Part shown: piece after piece, positions 53,001 through 62,499 of the stretch
Position numbering within the stretch: the stretch's first letter is position 1
Layout of the letters: each line of letters begins with the position of its first letter
Source: Portunus trituberculatus
Lineage: Eukaryota > Arthropoda > Malacostraca > Decapoda > Portunidae
Direction of reading: 5' to 3'
Length of the DNA stretch: 64,000 bases
NCBI RefSeq assembly: GCF_017591435.1
Contig: NC_059268.1
Span: 3,822,481 to 3,886,480 of the forward strand
The notes under the pieces: generated by a model
Seen by the model: the letters and a program-made list of their open reading frames with translations, nothing else
What the model was told of the DNA's origin: nothing
The model's database searches: none
Translations under genes and position numbers: made by a program

Positions 53001-56000
53001 ACTGACTCTTGTTGTCACAGGTACTGTGGCCATTGCAGTTACATACTGAAACACACAGAAAGACAAGTTACAAATGATAACAAGATAACAACTGAGAGGC
53101 AATATGAGATGAGTGTGCTAGTTTAGGGATGAGGAGAGATAAGAAATGTAGTCTTCCTCTCAGCTGGTCTTACATCGTTGGCTGAACTCAACCATGAAGC
53201 ATCACACTTAAATTATTGCATATGCATATCCTAGAAAGTACTAGTAAACAAATGTGTTAAAAGAATGAAATATAAAAAAACATTATTTGAGGATTTTTTA
53301 CAAACCAAAATAAAAAAATTTTCCACTTCAGCACAAATATGCTGATATTCCATAAGAGTTCCAGGAAATAGTTATTAAAAAGTCAGACAAATCACTGTAC
53401 CACGGGCCGCCGTGGTACAATGGAACCATGCGTGCTTTGGGGTCCGAGGGGTCTCCAAGCGCACGGGTTCGAATCCTGTCCACGGTCTGAGTGTAGGTTG
53501 GGCTTCCTCACTCAGGGCAACGGTTTCCTAGCGGGTGGGTTTTGAGATAGGAGGCACCATAAAAAAGTATCCCCTTTAGCCCAGAAATTCCCGTGAGAAG
53601 CCCACATAGTATAAATGAAAAAATAAATAAATAAATAAAAAAAAAAAAAAAAAAATTGTATTTTATGTATAAATAATATGATAAATCTATTCTTTTACTG
53701 GAACATGCATTTGTATTGGGTATAGTACTATACTTACAGGGACATTCAGTAAAGAACCAGTTGGATGCAGAACAGTTATCTGAGATCCAGTTGAGTACTC
53801 CAGTGATTGGGTTAATAGGCCCACGCTGACCTCCTTCCATGCATCTTCCAATGCCTGTGCTACTGCCATCATCACACCAACCACAAGCCACATCTGCCTG
53901 ACACTTCTTGCAGGTTTTGTGGAGAGCACAGCGGCGATCTCCTGGCCAAATAGGAAAAAAAAGTTTCCACAAGTTATGATTATAAATAAAGACAAATGTT
54001 AATTCTATCTAACATAGTATGACTGAGTGAAATAAGTAAGAGGGCTGAATATATTATGTAATATAAAGTCTGAGAAATTCTATGAAAATAACTCTTTGCA
54101 ATGGATAATCACTTGCTTTTAACAGTGAGAAATAATAAACAGTGCATGCTAGATACGTATTTTCTTTTCTTTTTTTTTTTGCAAGATGAAAATTAGCCAA
54201 GGAAAAAAAAAAAAAAGGTGGGGGTCCACTTCAAATACAAATTCCCTTAGAGATTAGAAAGAATTAGCTGAAAGATAGGGACAAATATCTTGAAATCTCC
54301 CTCTTAAGAGAAGTCAAGTCGTAGGAGGGTGGAAATACTGAACCAAAAAGAGAGTTCCAGGATTTACTAGAGAAAGATATGAATGATTGAGAATACTCTT
54401 ATATTTGAGAGTTGGACAGAATGGGGATGAGAAGAAGATGAAAGCCTTGTACAGCATGGCCAAAGGAGGTGGGGAGGCAAGCAGTTAGCAAGATCAGTAG
54501 AGCAGCTAGCACAAAAATAGCGATAGAAGATAGAAAGAGATGCAACATTTCGGCGGTGAGAAAGAGGCTGAAGACAGTCAGTTAGAGGACGGGAGTTGAT
54601 GAGATGAAAAGCTTTTGATTTCACCCTATCTCATAAAACTGTGTGAGTGGAACCCCTCCAAACATGAGAAGAGTACTCCATACAAGGACTGATAAGGCCC
54701 TTGTATAGAGTAAGCAGTTGGAGGGGTGAGAAAAACTGGCAGAGACGCCTCACAATGCCTAACTTCATAGAAGCATTTTTAGCAAGAGATAAGATGTGAA
54801 GTTTCCAGTTAAGATTATGAGTAAAGGACAGACTGAGGATAATCAGTGTAGAAGAGGGAGACAGTTGAGTGTCATTGAAGAAGAGGGGATAGTTGTCTGG
54901 AAGGTTGTGTTGAGTTGATAAATAGAGGAATTGAGTTTTAGAGGCACTGAACAATACTAAGTTTTCTCTGACCCAATCAGAAATCTTAGAAAGATCAAGA
55001 GTTAGGCATTCTGTGGTGTTCTTGCATGATCAGTTGACTTCCTGAAGGGTTGGTAGTCTCTGAAAAGACGTGGTAAGATGTAGGGTGACATCATCAGCGT
55101 AGGAGTGGATAGGGCAAGAAGTTTGGTTAAGATCATTAATGAATAACAGAAAGTGGGTGATAGGATAGAAGACTGAGGTACACCACTATTAATAGATTTA
55201 GAAGAAGAATAGTGGCCATCTACCATGGCTGCAATAGAATGGTCGGAAAGTAAACTTGAGATAAAGTTGCTGAGAAAAGAATAGAAACCGTAGGAGGGCA
55301 GTTCTGAAATTAAAGCTTTGTTCCAGACTCTATCAAAAGCTTTTGATATGTCTAACATGAAAGCAAATGTTTCACTAAAAACTCTAAAAGATCGTCAGAA
55401 GATCACCAGTAGAGCGACCTTGACAGAAGCTATACTGGCGATCAGATAGAAGATTGTGAAGTGACATGTTTAAGAATCTTTCTATTGAGATAGAGTAACA
55501 AACTTTAGACAAGCAAGAGATTAAAGCTATAGGATAGTACTATGAGGGATTAGAACGGTGACCCTTTTTAGAAACAGGCTGAATGTAGGCAAACTTACAG
55601 CACGAAGGAAAGGTAGAAGTTAATAGACATAGTTCAAGGAGTTTGACCAGGCAAGGTGCAAGCCCAGAAGCATAATTTTTGAGAACAATAGGAGCAACCC
55701 TATCAGGTCCATATGCCATCCAAGGGTTTAGGCCAGCGAGGGCATGGAAAACATTGTTACAAAGAACTTTAATTGTAGGCGTGAAATAGTCAGAGGGAGG
55801 AGGAGAGGGAGGGACAAGCCCAGAATCATCCAAGATGAAGTTGTTAGCAAAGATTTGAGAGAAGAGTTCAGCTTTAGAGACAGATGAGATGGCAGTGGTG
55901 CCATCAGGATGAAACAAAGGAGGGAAAGATGAAGAAGTAAAACTATTGGAGATGTTTTTGGCCAGATGCCAGAAGTCACAAGAGGAGTTAGAGCTTGAAA

Positions 56001-59000
56001 GATTTTGACATCTTTTATTTATAAAGGAGTGTTTGGCATGCTGAATAACAGACTTGGCATGATTCCGGGTAGAATATAACATGCATGAGATTCAGGAGAT
56101 GGAAGGCTCAAGTACCTTTTGTGTGCAACCTCTCTATCATGTATAGCACGAGAACAGGCTGTGTTAAATCAAGTTTTAGAAGGTTTAGGTTGAGAAAAAA
56201 ATAAGGAATGTACACCTCTATGCCAGACACTATCACCTCTGTTATGCGTTCAGCACAAAGAGATGGGTCTCTGACATGGAAACGGTAATCATTCCAGGGA
56301 CAATCAGCATAATACCTCCTCAGGTTTCCCCAAACTGGCAGAGGCAAGACACCAGAGGCACCTCCACTTTAGCATATCCTGAGGAGGAACTCGATAAATA
56401 GGGCAAGATAAAGAAATGAGACTGTGATTGGAAAAGCCCAATGGAGAAGATACAGTAACAGCATAAGCAGAAGGATTAGAAGTAAGGAAAAGATCAAGAA
56501 TGTTGGACATATCTCCAAGATGGTCAGGAATGCAAGTAGGGTGTTGCACCACTTGATCTAGGACATGGAGGATAGCAAAGTTGAAGGCTAGTTCACCAGG
56601 ATGGTCAGTGAAGGGAGAGGAAAGCCAAAGCTGATGGTGAAAAGTGAAATCTCCAAGGATGATGATCTCCACGAAAGGATAGAGGGACAGAATGTGCTCC
56701 ACTTTTGAAGTTAAATAGTAAAAAAATTTATTATAGTCATAGGAGTTAGGGGAGAGATAGACAGCACATATAAATTTAGTTTGAGAACGACTATTGAGTC
56801 AAAGCCAGACAATAGAAAACTCAAAAGATTTGAGAGCATGGGCATGAGAGCAAGTTAGGTTGTTGCACCCATAGATACAACATCCAGCTTTAGAATGAAA
56901 AGGAGGATCGGGAAAGTTGGAGGGAACAGAGAAGGGGCTACTGTCAGTAGCCTTAAACAGCTGTGTTTTGTTGAGGAAAAGATGAGGTTTAGTAGAGGAG
57001 AGGTTGTGTTCTACAGATTGAAAATTAGATCTAAGACTGCAAGTGTTGCAGAAGTTAATGAAAAAGTTGAGGGAGCTGTCGAGACATTTAGGGTTGCCAC
57101 TGAGAGAGCAGTCCGACCTGGGGACATTTCTAGCTCCCTCCCCAGAAGGGGACTCCAAGGCTGGATTTAGAGTCGCCATTTTTTTATACTGAATTTTAAG
57201 TGAAGGTTGTGTGTGTAGTAAGTGTAAGTAGTTTTGTGTGAAGAAGGAGAGTTGTCTTTAGAGGGCAGGTTGTGACTGCCCCCTTGAGTTGTGAGACACA
57301 AAGGAAAACATTCAGCAACATCACAACTAGCTTTAATGGAAAGTTCACAGCACTCCCTGAACTAGTGCTATTAGACCTCGCTGGGAGTAAATTACCATAT
57401 TGGTACGTGTCTACATATGCAATATTTCAAATATCTTACAACTATATGGTAATATCTAGGTGATTGATGGTTGTCTGCCTACACATTATAACCTGGTACT
57501 ATCCATGCAGCTTTTCAAGTTCAAGGTGTATCTATAAATGTACCAGAATTCAGTATACAGTCCATTACATATTTAGTAGCATAACAATCTCTTCTATACC
57601 TTGCTTGAGATCCATGCACTTCTTGGTTTCTGTGGTCCATTCCCTACACTGGCCGTAAGGAAAACTGACCAAGTAGGAGTTGTTGTTGACACAGCGCTGC
57701 TGGTTGAAACACCACACACATGTGCTCTGTGAAGGCACAAAATTTGAATGAATAAATGAATAATCTTTATCCTACTCTCTTAGTGATCTGAGTGGGAGCC
57801 ATGAAAATCTTGTTGATTATCACAGAAAAAAGCATAAGAAATACAGAATTACATAGGAAAACTGAAAATATGGTAATGTTATTTCTAGTAAGTTACTAAC
57901 CATTTTTCACAATCTATAGATCCAAAAGACTGCAATTTCACACATGTATCTGTCTTTTCTTTTTTCAGTTTTCTACATTAATTTCTTGTGTGGAAGTGAC
58001 ATAAATCTTTATTAAAAGTTCTTGTCTTTGCCATTAAACAATCAATGTGGTAATCAGATCCCAGAAACATCCTTTGAGCAATGTATTTACCTATTTGTGT
58101 ATTACAGGGCCCGAGCTAAGTTCTCTGTGTCCTGTCTCCTTGTCCATTCCTGTCATATCTCTCTTTCATCTGATTGACACACACTGCGTCAACGACATCA
58201 CTGCTCAGTTTATTCCACTTATCAATGCTACGATGCGGGAAATTGTGTTTTCTCACGTCATTTAGACAGATGTCCTTTATTAGCTTTTTTCCATGTCCTC
58301 GGATATGATTACTTGTGGTCACCTTTATCAACTCTCTATCCAGTATGTCAATCTTGTTCACCAATTTATACATAGTTATCATGTCTCCTCTTGTTCTTCT
58401 CTCTTCTAATGTGGTCAGCCCCAGCTTTCTCAGTCTTTCCTCATAGTCTAACTCCCTGAGTCCTGGTACCATCCTTGTTGCCAGCCTTTGTACCCTTTCT
58501 ACCTTCTTCACATTTTTCTTCATATGCGGTGACCAGACACATGCTGCATATTCTAGCTGGGGTCTTATTAAGGTACATAATATCTTCTTCATCATTCCTT
58601 CATCTAGGTAGTGGAATGCAAGGCCAATATTTTGAAGCATGTTGTATGTTTTCCAAAAAATCTTGTTAATATGTTTCTCCGGTGACAAAGTGTTCTGCAC
58701 GGTTACTCCTAAGTCTTTCTCCTCATTGATCTCCTTAATTTTCTCATCACCCAGCCTGTAATCTTTGTTTGGTCTGTATCTACTTCTTCCCATTTTCATA
58801 ATATGGGTCTTGTCTATATTAAATTCCATCTGCCACTCATATATTTTATCAAGATCTTCCTGTAACTTGTTACAATCTTCCACATTCCTTACTCTCCTCA
58901 TAATTTTAGTATCGTCCGCAAACATGTTCATATAACTGTCAATTCCTACTGGCATATCATTAACATAAATCAAAAACATGATGGGACCCAGCACTGCCTC

Positions 59001-61196
59001 TTGTGGAACACCACTGGTTACCGTCCTCCACTCGGACTTCCTTCCTCTCACCACTGTTCTCATTTCTCTTCCCATTAAGTAATTTTCCATCCATTTTGCT
59101 AGTTTATCATTTACTCCTCCAATCATCTTTAGTTTCCACATCAGTCTATTGTGTGGTACTTTATCAAAGGCCTTTCTCAAGTCCAGGTAGATAGCATCCA
59201 CCCATCCCTCTCTATGTTGTAGTATGTCGGTCACTCTTGAATAAAAACATAGTAAATTGGATACACACGAATTTCCTTTTCTGAAACCAAACTGCCTTTC
59301 ACTCAGAATGTTTTCACTTTCTAGATACTCACTCCACTTAGCTTTAATTACTTCTTCACATACCTTGCACAATATACTAGTCAACGATACTGGTCTATAA
59401 TTTAGCGGTTCCATTCTACTACCATTCTTATATATAGGCACAATGTCAGCTCTTTTCCACTCTTTCGGGACTAATCCTGTTCGTATGGAGGTTTCCACAA
59501 TATCAAATACGGGGTTCAACAATTGATCCTTACATTCATTTAGCAACCTCCCAGATATGCCATCAGTCCCCATTGATTTATTAATATCCAGATTGCTTAT
59601 AATTTTCCTTACATCTTCCTTAGTAACCATGATGTCCTGCATTTGCTTTATTTCCGTAGGCATTCCTCCCATAAAATGCTCCTCCTTTGTAAACACTTTG
59701 CAAAAGTTGTCGTTCAAAATTTCAGCTATATCTCCAGCATCTTCATATACTTCTTCCCGTTTTTACCTTTTCTATTGCCTCTCTTTATTTAGTTTTCCAT
59801 TTATGAATTTGTAAAACATTTTTGGGTCACTATCACAGTTTTCCACCACCCTCTGTTCATATTCCTTCTGTGCTGTTCTCCTTACTTCAACATATCTATT
59901 CCTTGCTGTTTTGTAGCCTTCCCTTGATAATACATCACTGTTTTTCTTATGTTTCTTCCATGCCTGTTCTTTGTTCTTTTTTGCTTCTTCACAATTTCTA
60001 TTAAACCACAGTTTATTGTTTAAAGTCCTCTTTCTGTAATATGGCACAAACTTTTTCACAGCAGAGTTATACAAATCCATAAATTTATCATACTTCAATT
60101 GCATATCCCTTTCCTGGTATACCACGGACAAGTCAATTTCATTAAAGAACTCCCTTATATGGTTATAATTTGCCCTAGTATAATTTAATTTTTCCTTCCT
60201 GCGTTCCACAATCTTATTCGTGCTTAATTCTGTATCCAGCTCAAAGCTTAGGACATCATGATCGCTTTTCCCCAAGGGACTTTCATGTTCAATTTCCTCT
60301 TTTAGAGAGATTCCCCTGGTAAATACCAAATCCAACCTTGCTGCAACATCTTGTCCCCTGCACCTTGTTGGTGATCTCACCCACTGTGCCATCAAGTTAT
60401 TTGTTGCTACCTTTAACAATTCTTCTGCCCACTCACCACCATTCACCACTTCGTAGTCTTCCCACACTATTTCTTTGCAATTAAAGTCTCCAACTATCAT
60501 CACTCTATCCTTTCTGTTGAGTTCTTGCTTCATTCTGTCTAGAGTATTTCTCATCACCATTTGGTACTGTTCATATTCCCAAGCACTGGTTCTGGGTGGT
60601 ATGTATATTGTTATAATATTAATGCCCCTCTTGCCATCTGTTATAAGCATACTTATCACTTCCTCATTTCTCTTACTATAGTTCACCTCCTTCACTATCA
60701 GATCTTCCTTAGTAAGAACCATTATACCACCACCTCCTTTATTTTTTCTATCATTTCTCCATACTTTGTAGTGTTTTACAACAAACCAGTCTAGCTTTAT
60801 TTCGGGCCTTAGCTTTGTTTGCACTACACACATTATGTCCGGTTCGTTATTTCTTAGGTAATCCATACATTCTAGCCTCCTAGACAGAAATCCATCTGTG
60901 TTCGTGTAAGTCACTTTTATTCCATTCCTAGTCTCATTCTTCCATGTAATGTGGCAGTACTATTATGAGAGGTCAGATAGCAACTGCAAACTGTATGTGA
61001 ATGTCATGTTTTCTAAATACCAAGTAGTAAGGATATCTAATATCACAGACAGATGGACATTTTATAGTATTAACAAACAATGAATTTAGATATAAAGATC
61101 CTGAAAAAATCCTGATTCCTGACAAAAAATATCTAATGATCCATATGCATATATTTTTTTCATATTTTAATAAGACAAGTTATTACTAGCAAATAG

Positions 61197-61233
<37 letters not shown>

Positions 61234-61544
61234 ACCTCAGTGCACTTGGAGCATGTAAGTCTGTCAGCACAGGTGGCCTCACAGGGCTTGTGTGGGTGGA
61301 GAGCATTTCGTGTACCACTATTTATTGAAGAATGGTGGTCTTGCTGGTCAATGGGAGGAGTACTTAGAATGTTTTCTCCAGATATTTCCAGGTGCTCTGA
61401 TGAGGTTGTCCTATTGCGGGCCACCACACACATTTGTTTTTGCCAATCACAGTGCTGGTGGGCACGGCACAGCTTACAGGTCTTAAGAGACTTACAGTGG
61501 GATCTGAGACTGTCCTCTTCACAACCATCCACACTGCCCACTCC
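37889..61544 (-). CDS. Attractin-family gene, C-terminal block (7 exons)
   Basis: Seven exons (61236-61544, 57600-57726, 53738-53941, 52905-53045, 52429-52575, 38343-38507, 37889-38099) join in consistent phase. They encode PSI modules, two laminin-type EGF modules and the attractin juxtamembrane ectodomain, about 434 residues. The first exon accepts phase 0, as left by the exon at 12996, and continues the protein where that exon stops. The next expected exon (transmembrane helix and cytoplasmic tail with the conserved MASRPFA-like motif) was not found down to 27.7 kb. Introns are stuffed with LINEs: C8 in the first, J4 in the second, a 13-kb LINE-C array in the fifth. It could instead belong to a second attractin gene starting beyond 64 kb. 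Confidence 0.88.
38343..38507 (-). CDS. Attractin exon 17: juxtamembrane ectodomain, first part
   Basis: Residues 1077-1132. It reads YDLQIDYQFTFNLSKQEDR then HIRQINFFNIP, against the conserved IDYQFTFSL.QEDDR...INF of attractins. The donor ACAA/GTTAGT is slightly non-canonical; the acceptor is GGTTCAACAG. Confidence 0.93.
38711..38966 (+). mobile_element. LINE-C2 (gamma, 3' fragment)
   Basis: Starts beside (AC)n with VTTSKQLRGHGKKLIKD, ends in the gamma 3' sequence GGGCCCTGTAATACACAAAT and AGGTAATTACAC. Only the last 80 codons of ORF2 remain. Confidence 0.9.
38987..39297 (+). mobile_element. LINE-C3 (beta, 3' fragment)
   Basis: Starts beside (AC)n with INGMDQVDNEKLILREEYD and ends CCCTGTAAAACTACAACTAG plus GTAAATACACAC. 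It is nearly identical to the end of LINE-C4. Confidence 0.9.
39316..41897 (+). mobile_element. LINE-C4 (beta)
   Basis: Endonuclease second half (39348-39914: VPPKTNSWTNQEY, VGDFNCKEVDWEN, GKSDHAISEI), then RT in frames 40063-40737, 40762-41094 and 41127-41705. The palm box reads FVDDMK in place of FADDAK, and frames are broken. The 3' end carries tandem AACTAGGTAAATACA followed by (CA)n. Confidence 0.9.
40063..41094 (+). pseudogene. LINE-C4 reverse transcriptase
   Basis: Two frames split by a stop at 40736. They contain NYRLVSLTSVICKMCERII, FGFRKGRSCVTN, MDLKKAFDKVPH and SGVPQGSVLAPILFLIYIND. The catalytic box is FVDD, where relatives have FADD. Confidence 0.85.
41925..42762 (+). pseudogene. 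LINE-C5 ORF1 (coiled coil, RRM-like)
   Basis: The first frame (41925-42242) is a Lys/Glu heptad-rich coiled coil. After a frameshift near 42240 an RRM-like region and a basic tail continue to 42762, ending GLKKLTYERNVMYSNINGV, where the endonuclease begins. This resembles LINE ORF1p nucleic-acid chaperones (coiled coil, RRM, C-terminal domain). Confidence 0.7.
44050..44942 (+). pseudogene. LINE-C5 reverse transcriptase (two frames)
   Basis: Frames 44050-44562 and 44541-44942 break at the same site as in LINE-C1 (after WMEDFW). Motifs: GPDGVSGWILREC, LNYRPVSLTSVVAKMCERV, LDLKKAFDKVPH, SGVPQGSVLVP, FADDAK. Confidence 0.87.
45745..46711 (+). pseudogene. LINE-C6 ORF1 (coiled coil, RRM-like)
   Basis: 45745-46101 is a heptad-rich coiled coil (LDKVIAENDSFKKEIYLL, EKENQQLRKQCEEMKAKLL). 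46082-46711 overlaps in another frame and holds an RRM-like stretch (KKCVIITGSREETNRNW, RLGAFEEGKNRPLKLKLKS) and a basic C-terminus. The overlap is either a frameshift lesion or two short ORFs; LINE-C5 also has a break in this region. Confidence 0.72.
46840..47358 (+). pseudogene. LINE-C6 APE-type endonuclease
   Basis: METKLRPEIKLDWFVVKHY holds the catalytic Glu box (ETK). PPRTSAWEYEQYQMVM, GDFNCKEIVWED and RLDLVFTR follow. The SDH box is reached only in another frame near 47395. Exo_endo_phos fold of LINE endonucleases. Confidence 0.85.
47596..49211 (+). pseudogene. LINE-C6 reverse transcriptase (three frames)
   Basis: Frames 47596-48198, 48214-48630 and 48561-49211. Motifs in order: SMGPDGISGRLLNE, LNYRPVLLTSILCKVCEEV, FSFRKGRSCISN, LDLRKAFDKVPH, SGVPQGSVLGP, FADDTK, EEKDLGVTVHNTLSPEKHI. 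Breaks at 48197 (stop) and near 48600 (frameshift). Confidence 0.88.
49599..51911 (+). mobile_element. LINE-C7 (beta)
   Basis: Starts in the endonuclease (MMDQRVKENTRFRGNDEP) beside (AC)n, then frames 49727-50569, 50636-51037 and 50968-51636. It ends CCTGTAAAACCACAACTAGG then TAAATACAC. Contains FGFRKGRSCVTN, LDLKKAFDKVPH and FADDAK; inactive through frameshifts. Confidence 0.9.
49727..50569 (+). pseudogene. LINE-C7 endonuclease end and RT start
   Basis: 280 open codons: GKSDHVILKMDIEEGKEDR is the SDH box of the APE endonuclease; a basic linker and the first RT block (EKTMGPDEVSGRILKECRE, PVEWKRAEVVPI) follow. The next codon is a stop. Confidence 0.85.
51928..52428. other. Attractin intron 16, proximal part
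   Basis: Unique intron sequence between the LINE-C array and exon 16, with an A-rich tract at 51986-52010. No gene found. Confidence 0.55.
52429..52575 (-). CDS. Attractin exon 16: laminin-type EGF 2
   Basis: Residues 1028-1077. It reads CNEHGETCNRETGRCNCHT then KGVTGDHCDRCDNQNNYVG, matching the second laminin EGF (TGKC.C.TKGV.GD.C..C...N.Y.G.PL.G.C). It leaves phase 1 at TTCT/GTGAGT into a 13.9-kb intron. Confidence 0.94.
52905..53045 (-). CDS. Attractin exon 15: laminin-type EGF 1
   Basis: Residues 981-1028. It reads CNCNGHSTCDNKSQCMQPC then GNNTEGSHCQHC and FYGSPINGGLC, the first laminin EGF of attractin (C.CNGHS.C ... T.G.HC..C..GFYG.P.NGG.C). Acceptor GTGTTTCAG, donor AGGC/GTGAGT, phase 1. 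Confidence 0.94.
53046..53400. other. Attractin intron 14, part
   Basis: Unique intron sequence between exons 15 and 14, up to the SINE S2. No gene found. Confidence 0.55.
53402..53655 (+). mobile_element. tRNA-derived SINE S2
   Basis: The head has a box A-like GTGGTACAATGG and a perfect box B GGTTCGAATCC, with a tRNA-like T arm, but no closed acceptor stem. A short unrelated body follows and ends in (AAAT)n and a poly-A run (53619-53655). It lies in the attractin intron between exons 15 and 14, antisense to the gene. Confidence 0.78.
53738..53941 (-). CDS. Attractin exon 14: PSI module
   Basis: Residues 913-981. It reads CKKCQADVACGWCDDGSST then GIGRCMEGGQRGPINP, matching the attractin block C..C.....CGWC.D.S.TG.G.C.EG...GP. 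It ends NWFFTECP before the first laminin-type EGF. Acceptor TTTGGCCAG, donor CCCT/GTAAGT. Confidence 0.94.
55002..56082 (-). pseudogene. LINE-J4 reverse transcriptase
   Basis: Frames 56082-55540 (DYFTPTIKVLCNNVFHALA, NPWMAYGPDRVAP) and 55358-55002 (LDISKAFDRVWNKALISEL, SGVPQSSILSP). The middle is broken and the YADD box is in another frame. Confidence 0.82.
56304..57179 (-). pseudogene. LINE-J4 endonuclease region
   Basis: Frames 57179-56799 and 56702-56304. They read FCNTCSLRSNFQSVEHNLS, KPHLFLNKTQLF (where active relatives have LTETQL) and LGDFTFHHQLWLSSPFTDH, then FSNHSLIS at the place of the SDH box. The catalytic Glu and Asp positions are changed, so the copy is dead. Confidence 0.78.
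57600..57726 (-). CDS. Attractin exon 13: PSI module
   Basis: Residues 871-913. It reads STCVWCFNQQRCVNNNSYL then VSFPYGQCREW, closely matching the attractin segment C.WC.....CV....Y..SFP.GQC.EW. Acceptor CCTTCACAG, donor CAAG/GTATAG (a weaker donor), phase 1. Confidence 0.93.
57727..58082. other. Attractin intron 12, proximal part
   Basis: Unique intron sequence between exon 13 and the 3' end of LINE-C8. No gene found. Confidence 0.55.
58116..59717 (-). pseudogene. LINE-C8 reverse transcriptase, 533 codons open
   Basis: The longest open frame in the window. It has DINKSMGTDGISGRLLNEC, LNYRPVSLTSILCKVCEEV, FGFRKGNSCVSN, LDLRKAFDKVPH, SGVPQEAVLGP (relatives have SGVPQGSVLGP), FADDTK and DLGVTVQNTLSPEKHI, and ends GQGDRTQRT with the natural stop. 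The PQGS to PQEA change lies in a conserved palm motif. A LINE ORF, not a host gene. Confidence 0.92.
59772..60914 (-). pseudogene. LINE-C8 endonuclease and RT linker
   Basis: 380 open codons. APE boxes read CVVQTKLRPEIKLDWF (Gln where relatives have the catalytic Glu of ETK), IYIPPRTSAWEYEQY, VGDFNCKEIVWEDYE, RLDLVFTRG and SPLGKSDHDVLSFE. The linker ends FYKFINGKLN before the frameshift. The Glu to Gln change alone should disable nicking. Confidence 0.88.
60949..61235. other. Attractin intron 12, distal part with T29
   Basis: Unique sequence between LINE-C8 and the donor of exon 12. It ends in an A29 run (61201-61229), which is T29 just after the donor on the gene strand. Confidence 0.6.
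61236..61544 (-). CDS. Attractin exon 12: PSI modules, lectin domain absent
   Basis: Residues 768-870 of the joined reading, 309 bp, phase 0 to 0. It reads CKSLKTCKLCRAHQHCDW..., then about 40 Ser/His/Asn-rich residues, then HKPCEATCADRLTCSKCTE. In vertebrate attractins a C-type lectin domain of about 125 residues sits between these two cysteine segments; here it is replaced by the short linker inside one exon. The donor GAG/GTAAAC is followed by a T29 run. Confidence 0.88.
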
Positions 61545-62206
61545 CTGTTTCAAAGCAATTGAAGATATATTAACTGAGTAATCTAGTCTACTGTGAGCAA
61601 ACATTTACAATATTAAGAAAATAATTTGATAAAGTGATTCAATTTATTCCATTATATTTTTTTTTCTTTTCTGCTACACTAAAGTTATCAATTTAACTTA
61701 TGAAAAAGTAGATGAGAATACATGAAGCATGGTGAGCAACATCTTTCAAAATCTTGAAGCTATTTTGAAATAAAAAAAAAAATACTATGCTTCTTAGTGA
61801 GGTATGCAACAGATATATAGAAATGGAATGCAGTAAACAATAATGCTATGAATATGAGCCTCATCAAAGAAGGATGATGAACTCAAGATGGGATATATAG
61901 ATTGATTGACAAGAAAATTATAGTAAGAATGAAAAACAAAGAGAATAAATAATACATTGAATACAGTTTGAATGGGCAAGTTATATCATACTTAGTGTTT
62001 TGAGCATTACATTCATAATCTTTAAGACTGAAACTGAAAGATGAAATGCAAGAGTAAAACCATCAAAAAGATGGTTAAACACAAATGTTTGATAAGTACT
62101 TAGGGGATAAAATGACAGGATGATATGAGAGGTTTTGATCATGCAACAAGGGAGTGACATAACTGGGAAAGATGAAGATTTCAGCTATGACCAACTCCTT
62201 TAGGAA

Positions 62207-62304
<98 letters not shown>

Positions 62305-62499
62305 GATAAGATCACACTATGAAAACATGCAGTTTCTGTGAGAAGCAAACCCATATCTTTACAATTTCAGTATTATGCACAAAGCACAAGTTTCACTGTA
62401 TGTTTAATCCAACATGTCTGACATCATTCATATGGCAATGACCACACAATTACTGCAATCTCTGGGAGGCAAGTATAGAATGTATATGTACATATGTAC
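61545..62499. other. Upstream of exon 12, with (TA)n
   Basis: Intron sequence upstream of exon 12 on the gene strand; (TA)n at 62210-62300. No further attractin exon is visible to the right edge of the window. Confidence 0.5.
62210..62300. repeat. (TA)n microsatellite
   Basis: About 45 TA units in sequence upstream of attractin exon 12; not bordered by a LINE. Confidence 0.95.

Larger units (their letters stand above)
54166..57285 (-). mobile_element. LINE-J4 (longest LINE-J copy)
   Basis: On the minus strand it starts with a probable 5' UTR (57285-57180), a start codon at 57179 (MATLNPALESPSGEGARN), endonuclease (57179-56304), RT (56082-55002), C-terminus (54954-54367) and a poly-A (54166-54180). 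There are many frameshifts. There is no ORF1 before the endonuclease. It fills attractin intron 13. The 5' boundary is approximate. Confidence 0.88.
58083..60948 (-). mobile_element. LINE-C8 (gamma, best-preserved ORF2)
   Basis: Minus strand in attractin intron 12. The endonuclease frame (60914-59772, 380 codons) and RT frame (59717-58116, 533 codons) are separated by one frameshift near 59770. The 3' end is AAATAGGTAAATACATTG with no (AC)n, unlike most family members. It starts at the endonuclease, so ORF1 is missing. Confidence 0.93.

Noticed and set aside
53402..53490. A functional tRNA gene
   Set aside because: Box B is perfect, but there is no closed acceptor stem and an A-rich SINE tail follows.
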